64,000 bases of DNA from Candidatus Bathyarchaeota archaeon (GCA_016783455.1 JADHWN010000002.1:51115-115114), one strand, 5' to 3'. Shown: positions 1 to 7,583, numbered from the stretch's first letter. Notes: generated from the letters alone by a model not told the origin. Translations and numbers: made by a program.

Positions 1-866
1 TCCACCTCCCCCGTACGCGCTGCCGAAGCCGCAGATCACACCTGTCGCTCCAGGGGGTGCTTTTAACCAGAAGCTGATGGTGAGGGCCCCGGTCGCCGGG
101 ATGGTCTTGGTGTAGCCCGTCTGCATGCGCGAGCTTGACCCGTTGAAGAGGAGGCAGTATCCCTCTTTGCCTCCAGCACTCCAGGCCGTGTTTACCAGGT
201 GGGCGTGTCCTCGATTCTTGCTCAGATCGTAGGCGTGGCCTCCCGTGGCCTCGTTAAGCAGGTAGCGTCTCTCAGTGACTCCGAGCATGACGTCGTTTAG
301 GATCTTCATGTTGAGGCTGCTTACTCTCACCGTCGTTTGAAGGTCGACCACGAGCTTCATGATCTCGTTGGGGATCAGCGGGGGATTCTTCCCTAGAACG
401 GCGTAGTCGTAGTCAATGTAGGCTGTTGAGGATGCTGTGCTACTCTTTGCGTAGAGCTTGACGTATTTTACTGTCTTTCCTGTTATCAGCTCGATTCCGA
501 GGGTTTCTGGGATAACCGGGGCGTCTAGCCAGCCTGTCCCGTTTGAGCTGGTGTCTGTGTATTCGACCTCCAGCTTGTATCTAGGCGTGGTCCCTCTGCC
601 TCTGAGGCGAACCCTGAGACGGGGGTAATCGTCCGTGCTCAGGGCCAAGCTGCTTACGTCTATTCGGTAGCCGCAGCCGCTCGGGGTCCCTCCCTCAGTC
701 ACCGCCATTTCAGCCAAGTCGCCGGATATGCCTGAGTCGGGGGTGAAGCTCTCGGAAGCTGCTGACTGAAACTTCGTCCATAGACTGCTCCTGAAGCAGT
801 CGTCCAGCCACCCGGGGGCCTCGTGTATCTCCACGTGGCATCGAGCCCAATCTGGTGTAGGCGTCT
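1..866 (-). CDS. LamG-like virion/tail protein (partial, runs off left edge)
   Basis: The minus strand is open from just after the tape-measure-like gene to position 1, although the ORF track does not list it. My translation begins near 'IETPTPDWARCHVEIHEAPG' and ends in a stretch with 'GALTISFWLKAPPGATGVI', the pattern of a laminin-G/concanavalin-A-like beta-sandwich. Such domains are common in phage tail and adsorption proteins, so a distal-tail or host-binding role is inferred. I see no in-frame ATG at the start. A GGAGGGG purine run ends at the previous stop codon, so a near-cognate start around 866 or an internal GTG is likely. The gene is the continuation of the leftward structural operon, and its C-terminus lies outside the window. 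Confidence 0.6.
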
Positions 867-1529
867 CTATCCCCTCCTGGCCTCTTCGAAGAGCCTGGGC
901 CCCAGGGACCTCACCCACGCGTCGACGTCCAGGCCTTCTCTGGGTTGCTTCTCGAACGTGATGAAGATCGGGCCGAAGGATTGAACGGTTCTGGGGCTGA
1001 CATATTCCCTTCGAGTGTAGGATCGATGGATAGGCAGGACCTCCTCCCCCTTGTGGAGCAGGTAGGGACCCGTCTCTGGGACCAGGCCGCCCATCTGCAT
1101 GCTCTTTATCTTGGAGTAGACTACGGCGCCGGCAGCGAGGGCGAGAGGTATGATCCACCACCTGCCCGTGAGGACTGCGAGAATGGCCTGTGCTGCTGAG
1201 GCCGCCCCGGTCGATGTTTTGAGCATCGTCATGAGGGCTGTCAGGTTCCTTACCACCTGGATCATATTCAAGAAGCCGTACATGGCTGCTCTGGGGTCCA
1301 GTTCGAGAAACGCCTTCGATGTCTGCTCGACCGCCAGCCTGGCGGCGTTCACGGATCGGACGCTCATCAGCATCATGGGGAGGGTGCGCGACGCGCTCTG
1401 GCGGGCCCCGGTTAGTGCCAGGGAGGCCTGGTCCGCGCTTCTGCTGGCGTCATCAGCCATAGCCTGGGCTTGGTTTAGGCCTGAGACCGTGACCAGGTAG
1501 TCGATGTACTCCTTATCGGCAGCAGCCAT
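867..1529 (-). CDS. Short tape-measure-like tail protein
   Basis: This 220-aa protein lies after the tail chaperone and gp10-like genes, where tape-measure genes normally sit. It has an Ala-rich helical N-terminal half, a hydrophobic segment around residues 120-140 (WWIIPLALAAGAVV), and then 'MGGLVPETGPYLLHKGEEVLP'-type sequence. That Gly/Pro-rich motif is typical of the C-terminal region of phage tail tape-measure proteins. Tape-measure length normally sets tail length, and 220 residues is very short for the family, so the tail may be stubby or this may be a reduced relative. It overlaps the upstream gene by 1 nt. An alternative is a generic tail protein sharing only the motif. Confidence 0.6.
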   Translation of the reverse strand: MAAADKEYIDYLVTVSGLNQAQAMADDASRSADQASLALTGARQSASRTLPMMLMSVRSVNAARLAVEQTSKAFLELDPRAAMYGFLNMIQVVRNLTALMTMLKTSTGAASAAQAILAVLTGRWWIIPLALAAGAVVYSKIKSMQMGGLVPETGPYLLHKGEEVLPIHRSYTRREYVSPRTVQSFGPIFITFEKQPREGLDVDAWVRSLGPRLFEEARRG

Positions 1530-1906
1530 CAGGTCGCCTCCGCTGTCCTCTCAAGGATCTCGCCTCTGAGCCTATGCTTCTCGGCTAGAATTGCCTGAAG
1601 TAAGAAGGGCCTGGGAGGCATTCTGCTTGATCCGTCGTGGACATGCCTCGCATAGTCGACGGGTCGACCTGTCCTCGGGTTGATGTATTGCTCGCCCCCG
1701 GCGACCAAGGCCACGGAGTAGGGGCCCCTGCGCTCCTCTCGTATCGAGTCCATCAGGGCCCCCGTGTCGACCGGGCAGAAGGCCTTTGCAGCGGCGACCA
1801 TGTAGGGTACATTCAGGCTGTCCTGGACTGCTTGGGCCATCTTCTGGGGTAGCATTCGGAGCTCTATGGCCAGGTCCTCGAGGCTGACCGTTTTCGTTAT
1901 TCTCAT
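1529..1906 (-). CDS. HK97 gp10-like tail completion protein
   Basis: This 125-aa protein resembles the HK97-gp10 family of small neck/tail-completion proteins. The recognisable parts are 'CPVDTGALMDSI' near residue 45 and the later 'VDYARHVHDGSSRMPPRPFL', both hallmarks of the family (the 'DTG-L-S-I' and 'YA-xxV-E/H-G--PRPF' patterns). It overlaps the GT-part ORF by 4 nt and the tape-measure-like gene by 1 nt, so translation is probably coupled. Its place after the chaperone pair instead of next to the tail terminator is slightly unusual, but the family is mobile in gene order. Confidence 0.7.
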   Translation of the reverse strand: MRITKTVSLEDLAIELRMLPQKMAQAVQDSLNVPYMVAAAKAFCPVDTGALMDSIREERRGPYSVALVAGGEQYINPRTGRPVDYARHVHDGSSRMPPRPFLLQAILAEKHRLRGEILERTAEAT

Positions 1907-2115
1907 CTTCCCCTGCTCCTTAAGCGAGCAATTTCGTCCTCGAAACGTCTCCGCTCCCGGGCCTCCTTGTCTCCTATCGCGTCCATGTAGACCCGCAGCT
2001 TCTCCACGAAGCGCGCCGGCTGTCTCATGAGCTCCTCGTACGTCCAGCCCATGTGAACGCAGAGAGAGACGTCGTCCAGTAGCGGCTCAGACTTCTCGCG
2101 CTTCACTGCCGCCAC
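1903..2115 (-). CDS. Tail assembly chaperone, downstream (T-type) ORF
   Basis: This 70-aa ORF lies directly downstream of the 108-aa chaperone ORF in the -1 frame; the upstream TAG and a GTG codon share one base (TAGTG). It reads 'MGWTYEELMRQPARFVEKLRVYMDAIGD', helical and charged, as in the T part of lambda gpGT-like proteins. By analogy it is made mainly as a C-terminal extension of the upstream protein by -1 frameshifting, giving about 179 residues. Independent initiation at the GTG is possible. The G and GT forms coat the tape measure during tail tube assembly and are absent from the virion. Confidence 0.65.
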   Translation of the reverse strand: MAAVKREKSEPLLDDVSLCVHMGWTYEELMRQPARFVEKLRVYMDAIGDKEARERRRFEDEIARLRSRGR

Positions 2116-2126
2116 TATTTTTTTCT
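2113..2126 (-). promoter_or_regulatory. A AAA AAA slippery heptamer for -1 frameshifting
   Basis: On the minus strand the zero-frame codons AGA AAA AAA TAG contain the heptamer A_AAA_AAA (2124-2118), which fits X_XXY_YYZ in the correct phase. A -1 slip continues as ATA GTG GCG GCA, straight into the 70-aa ORF. The stop codon follows the heptamer immediately. I did not find an obvious strong stimulator stem just downstream. Confidence 0.65.
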
Positions 2127-2441
2127 CTCTTCAACTGTCACTCCGTTTATTTTCTGGGTCTCGGCTATCATGGCCTCCACGAGCTCGGGGGGCTCGATAT
2201 TGTGGATGTTCTCGATGGTTATGGGTAGAGGCTGTCCGTCCTCGTCCTCGAGGTCCCATTCAACCAATGTCTGCGCGAGCATCATGTCGTTGAGGACCCA
2301 GGGGTCGACGTCCGGCTCAAGCGAGCCCGATGCGCCTCGTGTCCACGTGGTCGCCTTTCTTAGGGCCTTCTGCTTCATGCCGTAGTTCCAGGTTCGGAAC
2401 ACGGCCCTGTGGCCCATTAATTCGACTTCGTGTCTTGTCAT
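2115..2441 (-). CDS. Tail assembly chaperone (gpG-like)
   Basis: This 108-aa protein sits between the tail tube gene and the tape-measure region, the fixed position of siphovirus tail assembly chaperones. It contains 'FRTWNYGMKQKALRKATTW' followed by 'MMLAQTLVEWDLEDEDGQPLPI' and then a helical end, a pattern I recognise from gpG-like proteins that begin by describing small residue changes to a tail/T-tube-like domain. It ends in ...EERKK encoded by GAG AGA AAA AAA TAG, so the last two lysine codons form a slippery run just before the stop. Confidence 0.7.
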   Translation of the reverse strand: MTRHEVELMGHRAVFRTWNYGMKQKALRKATTWTRGASGSLEPDVDPWVLNDMMLAQTLVEWDLEDEDGQPLPITIENIHNIEPPELVEAMIAETQKINGVTVEERKK

Positions 2442-2446
2442 TCAGA

Positions 2447-3331
2447 TCAATCCCATGACGTGGTTAAGTATCGTCCCTCGAACTCTATTCGGCAGGCGAT
2501 CAGGTCCTCGGGCTTCAGCACGGGCTCGACGAGAGAGAACTTGCCTTTATTGAGCTTTATCCAGTTGGAGTTAGGCATCACGAGTTTCAGGTAGAGCTCC
2601 GTCTGGTCGACCAGGTAGTCCAGGAACGTGTTGCTCGTGAAGTTTACGGTGAGTCTCGCCGTCTGTATCTGCTCCATCTCCTCGAGGGTGGTGACTGTCT
2701 TGGCTCCTGCGGCGTTGAAGACGAAGTTGGGCTTCAGCCGGTTGTCGATTCGGAACTCCCAATCTGTGACGTCGGGGATCGTGGTCCAGTCTGCGTCGTT
2801 GAGGCTCGTCTGCACGTAGAAGTCCTCCCACTCGTCCGGCAGGCCTAAGGCAGCTCCGTAGCTGTGAATGGTCGAGTCCTTCGAGTCGAATGTCTTCCCA
2901 AGCAGATCAGCTTCGAAGACTACGTCCTCTCCGACGCTCCCGCGAATTGTGAGGACGTCAAGCTTTAAGCCCGTCCAGTAAAGGTAGACCTCGTCTGATC
3001 CCTTCTTCATTATGGCCTCCGCGAAGAAGTTCTCGCCCTCGACGAGCATTCTGTCTATCCAGTACTGAGCACTGTGACCCTGAAGCCACTTTAGTCTCAG
3101 GCCGACGTTCTCCCTTCGTCTCGTGAGGCTTACGGCTCTTCCGGCCTCGGCTTCTTCGCCTCTGAGAACGAAGACCCTGGACAGCTCGGGGTCGTACAGG
3201 GGCGTAAGCTCCTGCACGTGTCCGGCTCTGAAGAGCGTGGTCGGCGTGGCGCCGGGGCTGTTCCCGTAGAGGGCCTCGGTGTAGTTCTTGTACCCGAACT
3301 CGATTTGGTCCTTCCCTTTGTATCTGACCAT
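2447..3331 (-). CDS. Major tail tube protein
   Basis: This 294-aa protein is followed directly by the chaperone pair, as expected for a tail tube gene. The composition is beta-rich with repeated strand-like segments, for example 'FGYKNYTEALYGNSPG' near the N-terminus, 'NVGLRLKWLQGHSAQYWIDRM' in the middle, and 'LTVNFTSNTFLDYL' near the C-terminus. This fits the tail-tube/Hcp-like fold that polymerises into the tail lumen. Assignment rests on size, composition and position more than on a unique motif. The presence of a tube protein and no visible sheath gene suggests a non-contractile tail, at least within this window. Confidence 0.65.
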   Translation of the reverse strand: MVRYKGKDQIEFGYKNYTEALYGNSPGATPTTLFRAGHVQELTPLYDPELSRVFVLRGEEAEAGRAVSLTRRRENVGLRLKWLQGHSAQYWIDRMLVEGENFFAEAIMKKGSDEVYLYWTGLKLDVLTIRGSVGEDVVFEADLLGKTFDSKDSTIHSYGAALGLPDEWEDFYVQTSLNDADWTTIPDVTDWEFRIDNRLKPNFVFNAAGAKTVTTLEEMEQIQTARLTVNFTSNTFLDYLVDQTELYLKLVMPNSNWIKLNKGKFSLVEPVLKPEDLIACRIEFEGRYLTTSWD

Positions 3332-3339
3332 ATTACCTC

Positions 3340-3747
3340 CTACTTGTAGTATCTGACCTCGAGGCGCAGCCGGCTCCTGTAGAGTCGGGGGTGCGTCTCT
3401 CCCTCATCGAGATCCCGCCAGTTGGAGGTCTCGATGAAATCCAAGCCGCCTCCTGGGTCACTGCACTTGGATTGGATGATCCGGTCCACCTCTTCGATCA
3501 TCCTGTGTCTCTTCTCCTGGTCTCCCTTGCTCCAAACATCGATGGCGTATGTAGACGTGACCCTTCTCTGCTGGTTTGGCAGGTCCTCGTGAAACCCCAT
3601 GAAGCGGGGTTGCGTGAGGACATGGGAGACCACGACCTGGGGCATTTTCTGCTTGGCCTCGTACCAGTCGGTGCTGAACTGAGGCGTGAAGTCTACACCC
3701 CAGTCTTCCTCGAGGAGGGTCATCAAAATGACCTTGACGTCTGTCAA
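3340..3747 (-). CDS. Tail terminator / tail completion protein
   Basis: This 135-aa protein lies between the head-closure gene and the tail tube gene, the usual location of the tail terminator that caps the tube and joins it to the head. The sequence shows a start like 'VKVILMTLLEEDW', then 'MPQVVVSHV', 'YAIDVWSKGDQEKRHRMIEEVDRII' and a final 'RLYRSRLRLEVRYYK' strand, a layout seen in gpU/gp17-like minor tail proteins. It overlaps the upstream gene by 4 nt. The function is inferred mainly from synteny. Confidence 0.6.
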   Translation of the reverse strand: MTDVKVILMTLLEEDWGVDFTPQFSTDWYEAKQKMPQVVVSHVLTQPRFMGFHEDLPNQQRRVTSTYAIDVWSKGDQEKRHRMIEEVDRIIQSKCSDPGGGLDFIETSNWRDLDEGETHPRLYRSRLRLEVRYYK

Positions 3748-4130
3748 TCTACCTTTCTCACCGCCTCGAGCATCAGGTAGGCGTCGGTCTTGATTGAGGC
3801 CTCGACGTGGTATCGAATGCCCTCGATCTCCACCTCGTAGCCACCCTCATCGACCGCCGCCCATAGAGCCAGGTAGATCCTGACCGTGTCCAGCTTCAGG
3901 ATACCCGGGGGCTCGTTTCGCTCCCGGCCTCTCCTTTCGATGAAGGCCTTCTCCGTGTGGCTTGTCTCGGAGTAGACGGGCTGTCTGTAGCTGTCAACGC
4001 CTGTCTGCGTGAGTTCGATGATTGTCAGGTTCGTGCCTCGATTCTTTACGGCCTCATCGAAGTGCATGGCTGATTCTGGGGGCCAGGACCTTAGGAAGCC
4101 CGTCCCGAACTGACCGTATTGAAAGCTCAT
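3744..4130 (-). CDS. Head-closure / head-tail joining protein
   Basis: This 128-aa beta-rich protein precedes the tail terminator. Segments such as 'LTIIELTQTGVDSYRQPVYSETSHTEKAFIERR' and 'VEIEGIRYHVEAS' are typical of the SPP1 gp16/HK97 gp7-type head-closure fold, in which a short beta barrel plugs the connector. Position between the connector/spike block and the tail terminator supports this. No catalytic motif is expected. Identity is inferred from pattern and order; a profile search would settle it. Confidence 0.5.
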   Translation of the reverse strand: MSFQYGQFGTGFLRSWPPESAMHFDEAVKNRGTNLTIIELTQTGVDSYRQPVYSETSHTEKAFIERRGRERNEPPGILKLDTVRIYLALWAAVDEGGYEVEIEGIRYHVEASIKTDAYLMLEAVRKVD

Positions 4131-4134
4131 GGGA

Positions 4135-4449
4135 TTATCCCCACGCGCAGTAGTCGTAGACCTGCTCGTTCACGTTGATGTTGTCGTTTCCGACTGTGAA
4201 CCCGTCGGCGTCGAGGCTCTTGATTCGGTTCGCCCGGTTCAGGTGGTAGCTGCTATAGTGAGTCGTACACCGATCCGCCGCATGCCGATCGGTCTTCACG
4301 AAGACCCACGAGTCGCCGTCTCCGTCGAGATGCTTCACAATCTCTACCCTCTTGGGCTGGAATCCGACGCCAGTAATGGCTTGTGTGGCCTGACCGTCCC
4401 CGGTGAACGTCCCGGTCTTGAAGCCTACATGAAATTCTTGTTTGCTCAA
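4135..4449 (-). CDS. Small beta-rich virion protein (DUF7483-like), probable spike/decoration accessory
   Basis: The track ORF begins at a TTG at 4467, but a second TTG at 4449 (MSKQEFHVG) has a GAGG run eight bases upstream and is my preferred start. The protein shows 'FKTGTFTGDGQATQAITGVGFQPKRVEIV' and ends with 'DADGFTVGNDNINVNEQVYDYCAWG'. That 'GFxP-----DGFTVG-----N--YxYxAW' layout is the repeat-like domain found at the ends of many phage tail fibres. It directly follows the beta-helix spike gene, suggesting a detached tip or partner of that spike. It has three cysteines (N-terminal KLS region excluded). Confidence 0.5.
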   Translation of the reverse strand: MSKQEFHVGFKTGTFTGDGQATQAITGVGFQPKRVEIVKHLDGDGDSWVFVKTDRHAADRCTTHYSSYHLNRANRIKSLDADGFTVGNDNINVNEQVYDYCAWG

Positions 4450-4459
4450 CTTACATACC

Positions 4460-5728
4460 TCACGCAATTATGTTGTGGGCCGACTCCGTGTTCGTGCCCC
4501 CATCGATGATAGCGCCCACAGGGGAGCCCGTGTACTGATAGCAGTGATTACCTAAACAGAGAGTCCTGTCAGCGGTGCCCATGATTTCAATGGCGTATTT
4601 ATCGCAGTTGTCAAGCCGATTTCCCACAACCGCGTTTCTATCCCCAGCTACCAGAATGCCGCTGTAGGTCGCGGCGTCGAGAGAGTCGATGTCGACCAGT
4701 GAGTTCCCCTGGATCGTGCTATCCCTGAAGAGAGCGGCGACGTAGACCCCGTGCTTCTTGATCTTGCGGATGGAGTTACCGTTAATTGTGATGTAAGCCC
4801 CATCCTCGCCGTAGATCCCGTATCCTGCTGTGAGCTCGATTGTGTTCCCGCAGATCGTCCCGATTGAGCACTCCGCCTCGATGTGGATACCTGAGGTAGT
4901 CATGTCACTGACATCGTCGGCTCCGGTGATCAAGTTCCCCGTCACATTGAATCGATCCAAGCTGTAGAGAGATATCCCATCCACTCGATTATTCTCAAGT
5001 ACGTTCCCGACTATGGCCACGTTCGCCCCGCCTTGAGCGGCGATGCCCTGCCTGTTGTTGTAGCAATGGTTCCCGATCACGAGAACGGATCCTGTCGGGT
5101 TGGTCATATAGCCTACCTGAATGCCGTTCCAGGAGACCTGATCATGACACAGGTTCCCCCTAACCAGGATCCTATCACATTCCGGCTCGATGTTGATCCC
5201 GTCGTACTCGCTGTCCCAGCAGTCGTTCTCGGTATACCTGCAATCGTCCCCCGCGCTACATATCCCGTGTGCTGCAGCTGATTTTATCCAGCAGTGATCG
5301 ACTTGGATGAACGAGCATGTGGAGCTTACTCTGACACAGTCTCCCTGGTGCTCTAAGGGGTAATACCCCGTCCTGCCGAACTCCTGGTTCAGTCGGTTGC
5401 CGTCGACGAGGAGGTTCGTGATCCGGATGTTCTTTGATGTGCCCGTGACGTAGAACGTGCTGTGACAGGTGTAGACCCGTCCATTGTCGGCGACCTCGTA
5501 CTGGTTCGCCAGGTCGTTGACCATCGTGAGCACGTCGCCGTTTATCTGGGAGATCTCGTTGACCTCAGAGGCAGAATCGTCTCTCACGCAGACGTGCTGG
5601 CCCACTTCGAAGCTGCCGCCTACGGCGACCTGGACCTCTTTCTGGGATGCGGCCGCGTCACTCGCTATGAGCTCCTGTACTTTGTTGGCTGTCTTGAACC
5701 TGGTGGCTTTTCCGACGCCTCTGATCAC
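4460..5728 (-). CDS. Right-handed beta-helix tailspike-like protein, main part (5' end frameshifted)
   Basis: This 422-residue ORF is a pectate-lyase-like right-handed parallel beta helix. It has many short repeats containing N-x-I/V strands, such as 'IRITNLLVDGNRL', 'ILVRGNLCHDQ', 'VLVIGNHCYNN', 'VAIVGNVLENN' and 'FNVTGNLIT'. Such proteins act as virus tailspikes that bind or cut surface glycans. The listed start is a GTG overlapping the stop of the 80-aa ORF. Reading upstream in this frame gives 'GVEDLVIRGVGKATRF', the normal beta-helix entry, so the true N-terminus is the 80-aa ORF in another frame. A -1 shift, mutation or assembly error near 5735 separates them. It is placed between connector and head-closure genes, unusual for a spike. 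Confidence 0.75.
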   Translation of the reverse strand: MIRGVGKATRFKTANKVQELIASDAAASQKEVQVAVGGSFEVGQHVCVRDDSASEVNEISQINGDVLTMVNDLANQYEVADNGRVYTCHSTFYVTGTSKNIRITNLLVDGNRLNQEFGRTGYYPLEHQGDCVRVSSTCSFIQVDHCWIKSAAAHGICSAGDDCRYTENDCWDSEYDGINIEPECDRILVRGNLCHDQVSWNGIQVGYMTNPTGSVLVIGNHCYNNRQGIAAQGGANVAIVGNVLENNRVDGISLYSLDRFNVTGNLITGADDVSDMTTSGIHIEAECSIGTICGNTIELTAGYGIYGEDGAYITINGNSIRKIKKHGVYVAALFRDSTIQGNSLVDIDSLDAATYSGILVAGDRNAVVGNRLDNCDKYAIEIMGTADRTLCLGNHCYQYTGSPVGAIIDGGTNTESAHNIIA

Positions 5729-5967
5729 CAGGTCCTCGACGCCTTGATCTCTATGGCCTTCGTCACGGTCTCAAGGCCTTTCTTAACCAGGATCTCCCCG
5801 GCGTCCGTGGTTTGCAGGGCGTCGATGGCTTCTTGAAGTGTGCTGTAGTCTCCCTTTCCGTTGAAGTCGACTATCAGGGTGGCGGCCTTACCTGCGTAGT
5901 TGTCGGCGAGGTCGTTCCAATCCTGGTAGGATATCTCGGTCGGTGGATAGGGCTTACTCAGAGGCAT
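5725..5967 (-). CDS. N-terminal part of the beta-helix spike (out of frame with the rest)
   Basis: The 80-aa ORF contains 'YSTLQEAIDAL' followed by 'AGEILVKKG', the standard opening of pectate-lyase-like domains ('DYxTIQEAIDAL-----G--I-V--G'). It ends abruptly with 'IEIKASRTW' and TGA, where homologous proteins continue '...IEIK-V--LVIRGVGK'. The other frame supplies exactly that (GVEDLVIRGVGK). This is strong evidence that the two ORFs are one gene. No slippery heptamer is visible at the joint (ATC AAG GCG TCG), so a frameshift mutation or sequence error is more likely than programmed shifting. It overlaps the connector gene by 14 nt. Confidence 0.7.
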   Translation of the reverse strand: MPLSKPYPPTEISYQDWNDLADNYAGKAATLIVDFNGKGDYSTLQEAIDALQTTDAGEILVKKGLETVTKAIEIKASRTW

Positions 5968-6319
5968 CTAACGCCTCCCCTGGATACCTGGTGTCCTCGT
6001 CGATGTGCCTGTACTCCGAGGCCTCCACCGAGACGCCTCCGTGGAGCCTGTAGATCCTCTCCATCTCCCTCTCCCAGACCTCAAGGGGGTTATGGGCCTC
6101 CTTCCATTCCCCGACTGCTTGGCTCTCGGGTTGTCGTGTCTTTATGGCGTGAGCCGCCAGCAGCATGCTCAGCTTCTTCACCAGCTTGTCCGATGCGCTC
6201 TGGACACCTATCCTCCTGTCGATCTCGGCGTCACTCATCTCGATGATGCCGGAGATCTCCGTGTCCGTGAGGCTGGTCGACACTATGAGCCGCACATCAG
6301 CAGCCGTGCAGTAAACCAA
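5954..6319 (-). CDS. Head-tail connector (gp6-like adaptor)
   Basis: This 121-aa, mostly helical protein begins 'MVYCTAADVRLIVSTSLTDTEISGIIEMSDAEIDRRIG', the pattern of gp6/gp15-type adaptor proteins ('T-xDV----------D--I--LI--A---I----G'), which form a ring beneath the portal. It follows the capsid genes as usual. The C-terminal 'YRHIDEDTRYPGEALDASE' is likely flexible and contacts the next connector. No enzymatic function is expected. Confidence 0.65.
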   Translation of the reverse strand: MVYCTAADVRLIVSTSLTDTEISGIIEMSDAEIDRRIGVQSASDKLVKKLSMLLAAHAIKTRQPESQAVGEWKEAHNPLEVWEREMERIYRLHGGVSVEASEYRHIDEDTRYPGEALDASE

Positions 6320-6321
6320 GT

Positions 6322-6549
6322 CTACTCCTCCTCAGCCCTCTTCTCCGGTTCCTCGACCTTCGTCTCCTGGACCTTGGACCTCTTGGGCTCCTTTTCCTTC
6401 GGCGGCCTCCTCAGAACCTTGAAGTCAAGCTGCCCCCCGAGCTCCTCCGCCACTTCGTCCTCGACCTCGAGGACCTCCCCCGGAGACCACATCCTCCTGG
6501 GCCTCAGGGTTCCGACTCGGCGGATACCGGTGAACCTTACTCTTCTCAT
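6322..6549 (-). CDS. Small charged virion-region protein, unknown
   Basis: This 75-aa protein lies between the major capsid gene and the connector gene. The N-terminal part reads 'VRFTGIRRVGTLRPRRMWSPGEVLEVEDEVAEEL', the 'G-----RRMWSPGEV-EV-DE-AEEL' layout of small phage proteins that often sit next to capsid genes (resembling the gp38-like or 'FluMu'-type). The C-terminal 25 residues are almost all Lys, Glu and Pro, so probably disordered. The role is unknown; a minor head protein or assembly factor is possible. It lies downstream of two hairpins that follow the capsid gene, so its expression may be lower than that of the capsid protein. Confidence 0.5.
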   Translation of the reverse strand: MRRVRFTGIRRVGTLRPRRMWSPGEVLEVEDEVAEELGGQLDFKVLRRPPKEKEPKRSKVQETKVEEPEKRAEEE

Positions 6550-6577
6550 CTCCTTCCTCCCTTGTTTAGGGGTGAAT

Positions 6578-6649
6578 ACGCCCTCTGAAACGGGCGTGGA
6601 CCTCTGTCGCTGACTTCAGTGTAGCCTCGGACCCCCAGGCTGAGGCTAC
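6578..6649 (-). terminator. Two tandem hairpins after the major capsid gene
   Basis: ACGCCC (6578-6583) pairs with GGGCGT (6592-6597). GTAGCCTC (6621-6628) pairs perfectly with GAGGCTAC (6642-6649), with the capsid stop codon inside the second arm. No U-run follows. They may lower read-through into the connector genes or protect the 3' end of the capsid mRNA. Function is inferred. Confidence 0.4.
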
Positions 6650-7575
6650 GTACATATCTTGTCGATGCCGTCGTCAAGCACAAGCTTGGGCTCAAGGTAC
6701 TGACGGATTATGTAAGCGTCGTAGCCGGCCTTCTCATCCCTGTACCTGGCCGCCTCCGTTGGACCCTGACCCAGGACGAGAGCAGGCGCCGAGGTGCTGC
6801 CAACCAGCGGGCCAAGGCTCGCCGTCGGCGTCTCAGTGAGAGCGTAGTCCACGAAGACCTTAACCGTCGGAAAACCGGGAAGCGTGAACTGCCCCCCGGC
6901 TGCTCCGATGGATGCGATGCCGGCGTGCACCAGATCTCTCACGTAGGTGTTCTGGATGAACTTCCCCCACAGCGTCGGGTGCAATGCCATGAAATCCGGT
7001 TCGTAGCCCTTGCCCTCGATGTACTGCAGGCTCGCCTGGATGGCCAGCATCGGGTTGGTGTCGCTTAAGCCGCTCGTAATGGCGCCCCAGTCGCTGTACG
7101 CTGTTCCGGCCACTTTCTCGGTGCAGGCCTCCGCGATCTCCACGATCTGCTTGTTCTCCATCCGGGCGAGGTCCCTCGCCGCATCGGAGACGTGCAGTCC
7201 GAGGATGTCGTGGGCCGCCTTCTTCCGAGCCTCGTCGCTGAGGACGACGTGGACAACGTTCTTCCAGAGGTCGAAGTCGACTACGGTGTACGCCTCAGCT
7301 GTGATCTCCGCCTCCACGAGGGCGGGGACCTTCTCCTGGCCTGCGAGAGCCGTGGCGACGTCGATCCTGGCGGTGAGGCTGTCCATCCGGATGGGCCGGC
7401 AGACTGGCCTGAGCTTGTACTGCGGCCTGGCGAGGCCTAGGACCTCGTCGAGGATGGTGACGGCCTCTATGTCGGCGATGTCTCCCGGCGTGATCATCTG
7501 GGCCTCGAAGACGGTGCTCCTGGGCTGCGTGTAGTAGCCTCCGTTAACCGCTGAACTGTAGATTCTTGGTTCCAT
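6646..7575 (-). CDS. Major capsid protein, HK97 fold
   Basis: This 309-aa protein follows portal, protease/scaffold and decoration genes, the canonical place for the capsid gene. The segment 'EAEITAEAYTVVDFDLWKNVVHVVLSDEARKKA' matches the E-loop-to-P-domain strand pattern of HK97-type capsid proteins. Other typical parts are the 'GQFTLPGFPTVKVFVD' strand and the C-terminal 'YIIRQYLEPKLVLDDGIDKI' strand of the A-domain. It has no long N-terminal delta domain, consistent with a separate or fused scaffold in the upstream gene. Several hundred copies would form the icosahedral shell. The ribosomal start is ATG with no ambiguity visible. Confidence 0.8.
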   Translation of the reverse strand: MEPRIYSSAVNGGYYTQPRSTVFEAQMITPGDIADIEAVTILDEVLGLARPQYKLRPVCRPIRMDSLTARIDVATALAGQEKVPALVEAEITAEAYTVVDFDLWKNVVHVVLSDEARKKAAHDILGLHVSDAARDLARMENKQIVEIAEACTEKVAGTAYSDWGAITSGLSDTNPMLAIQASLQYIEGKGYEPDFMALHPTLWGKFIQNTYVRDLVHAGIASIGAAGGQFTLPGFPTVKVFVDYALTETPTASLGPLVGSTSAPALVLGQGPTEAARYRDEKAGYDAYIIRQYLEPKLVLDDGIDKICT

Positions 7576-7583
7576 ATACTCAC

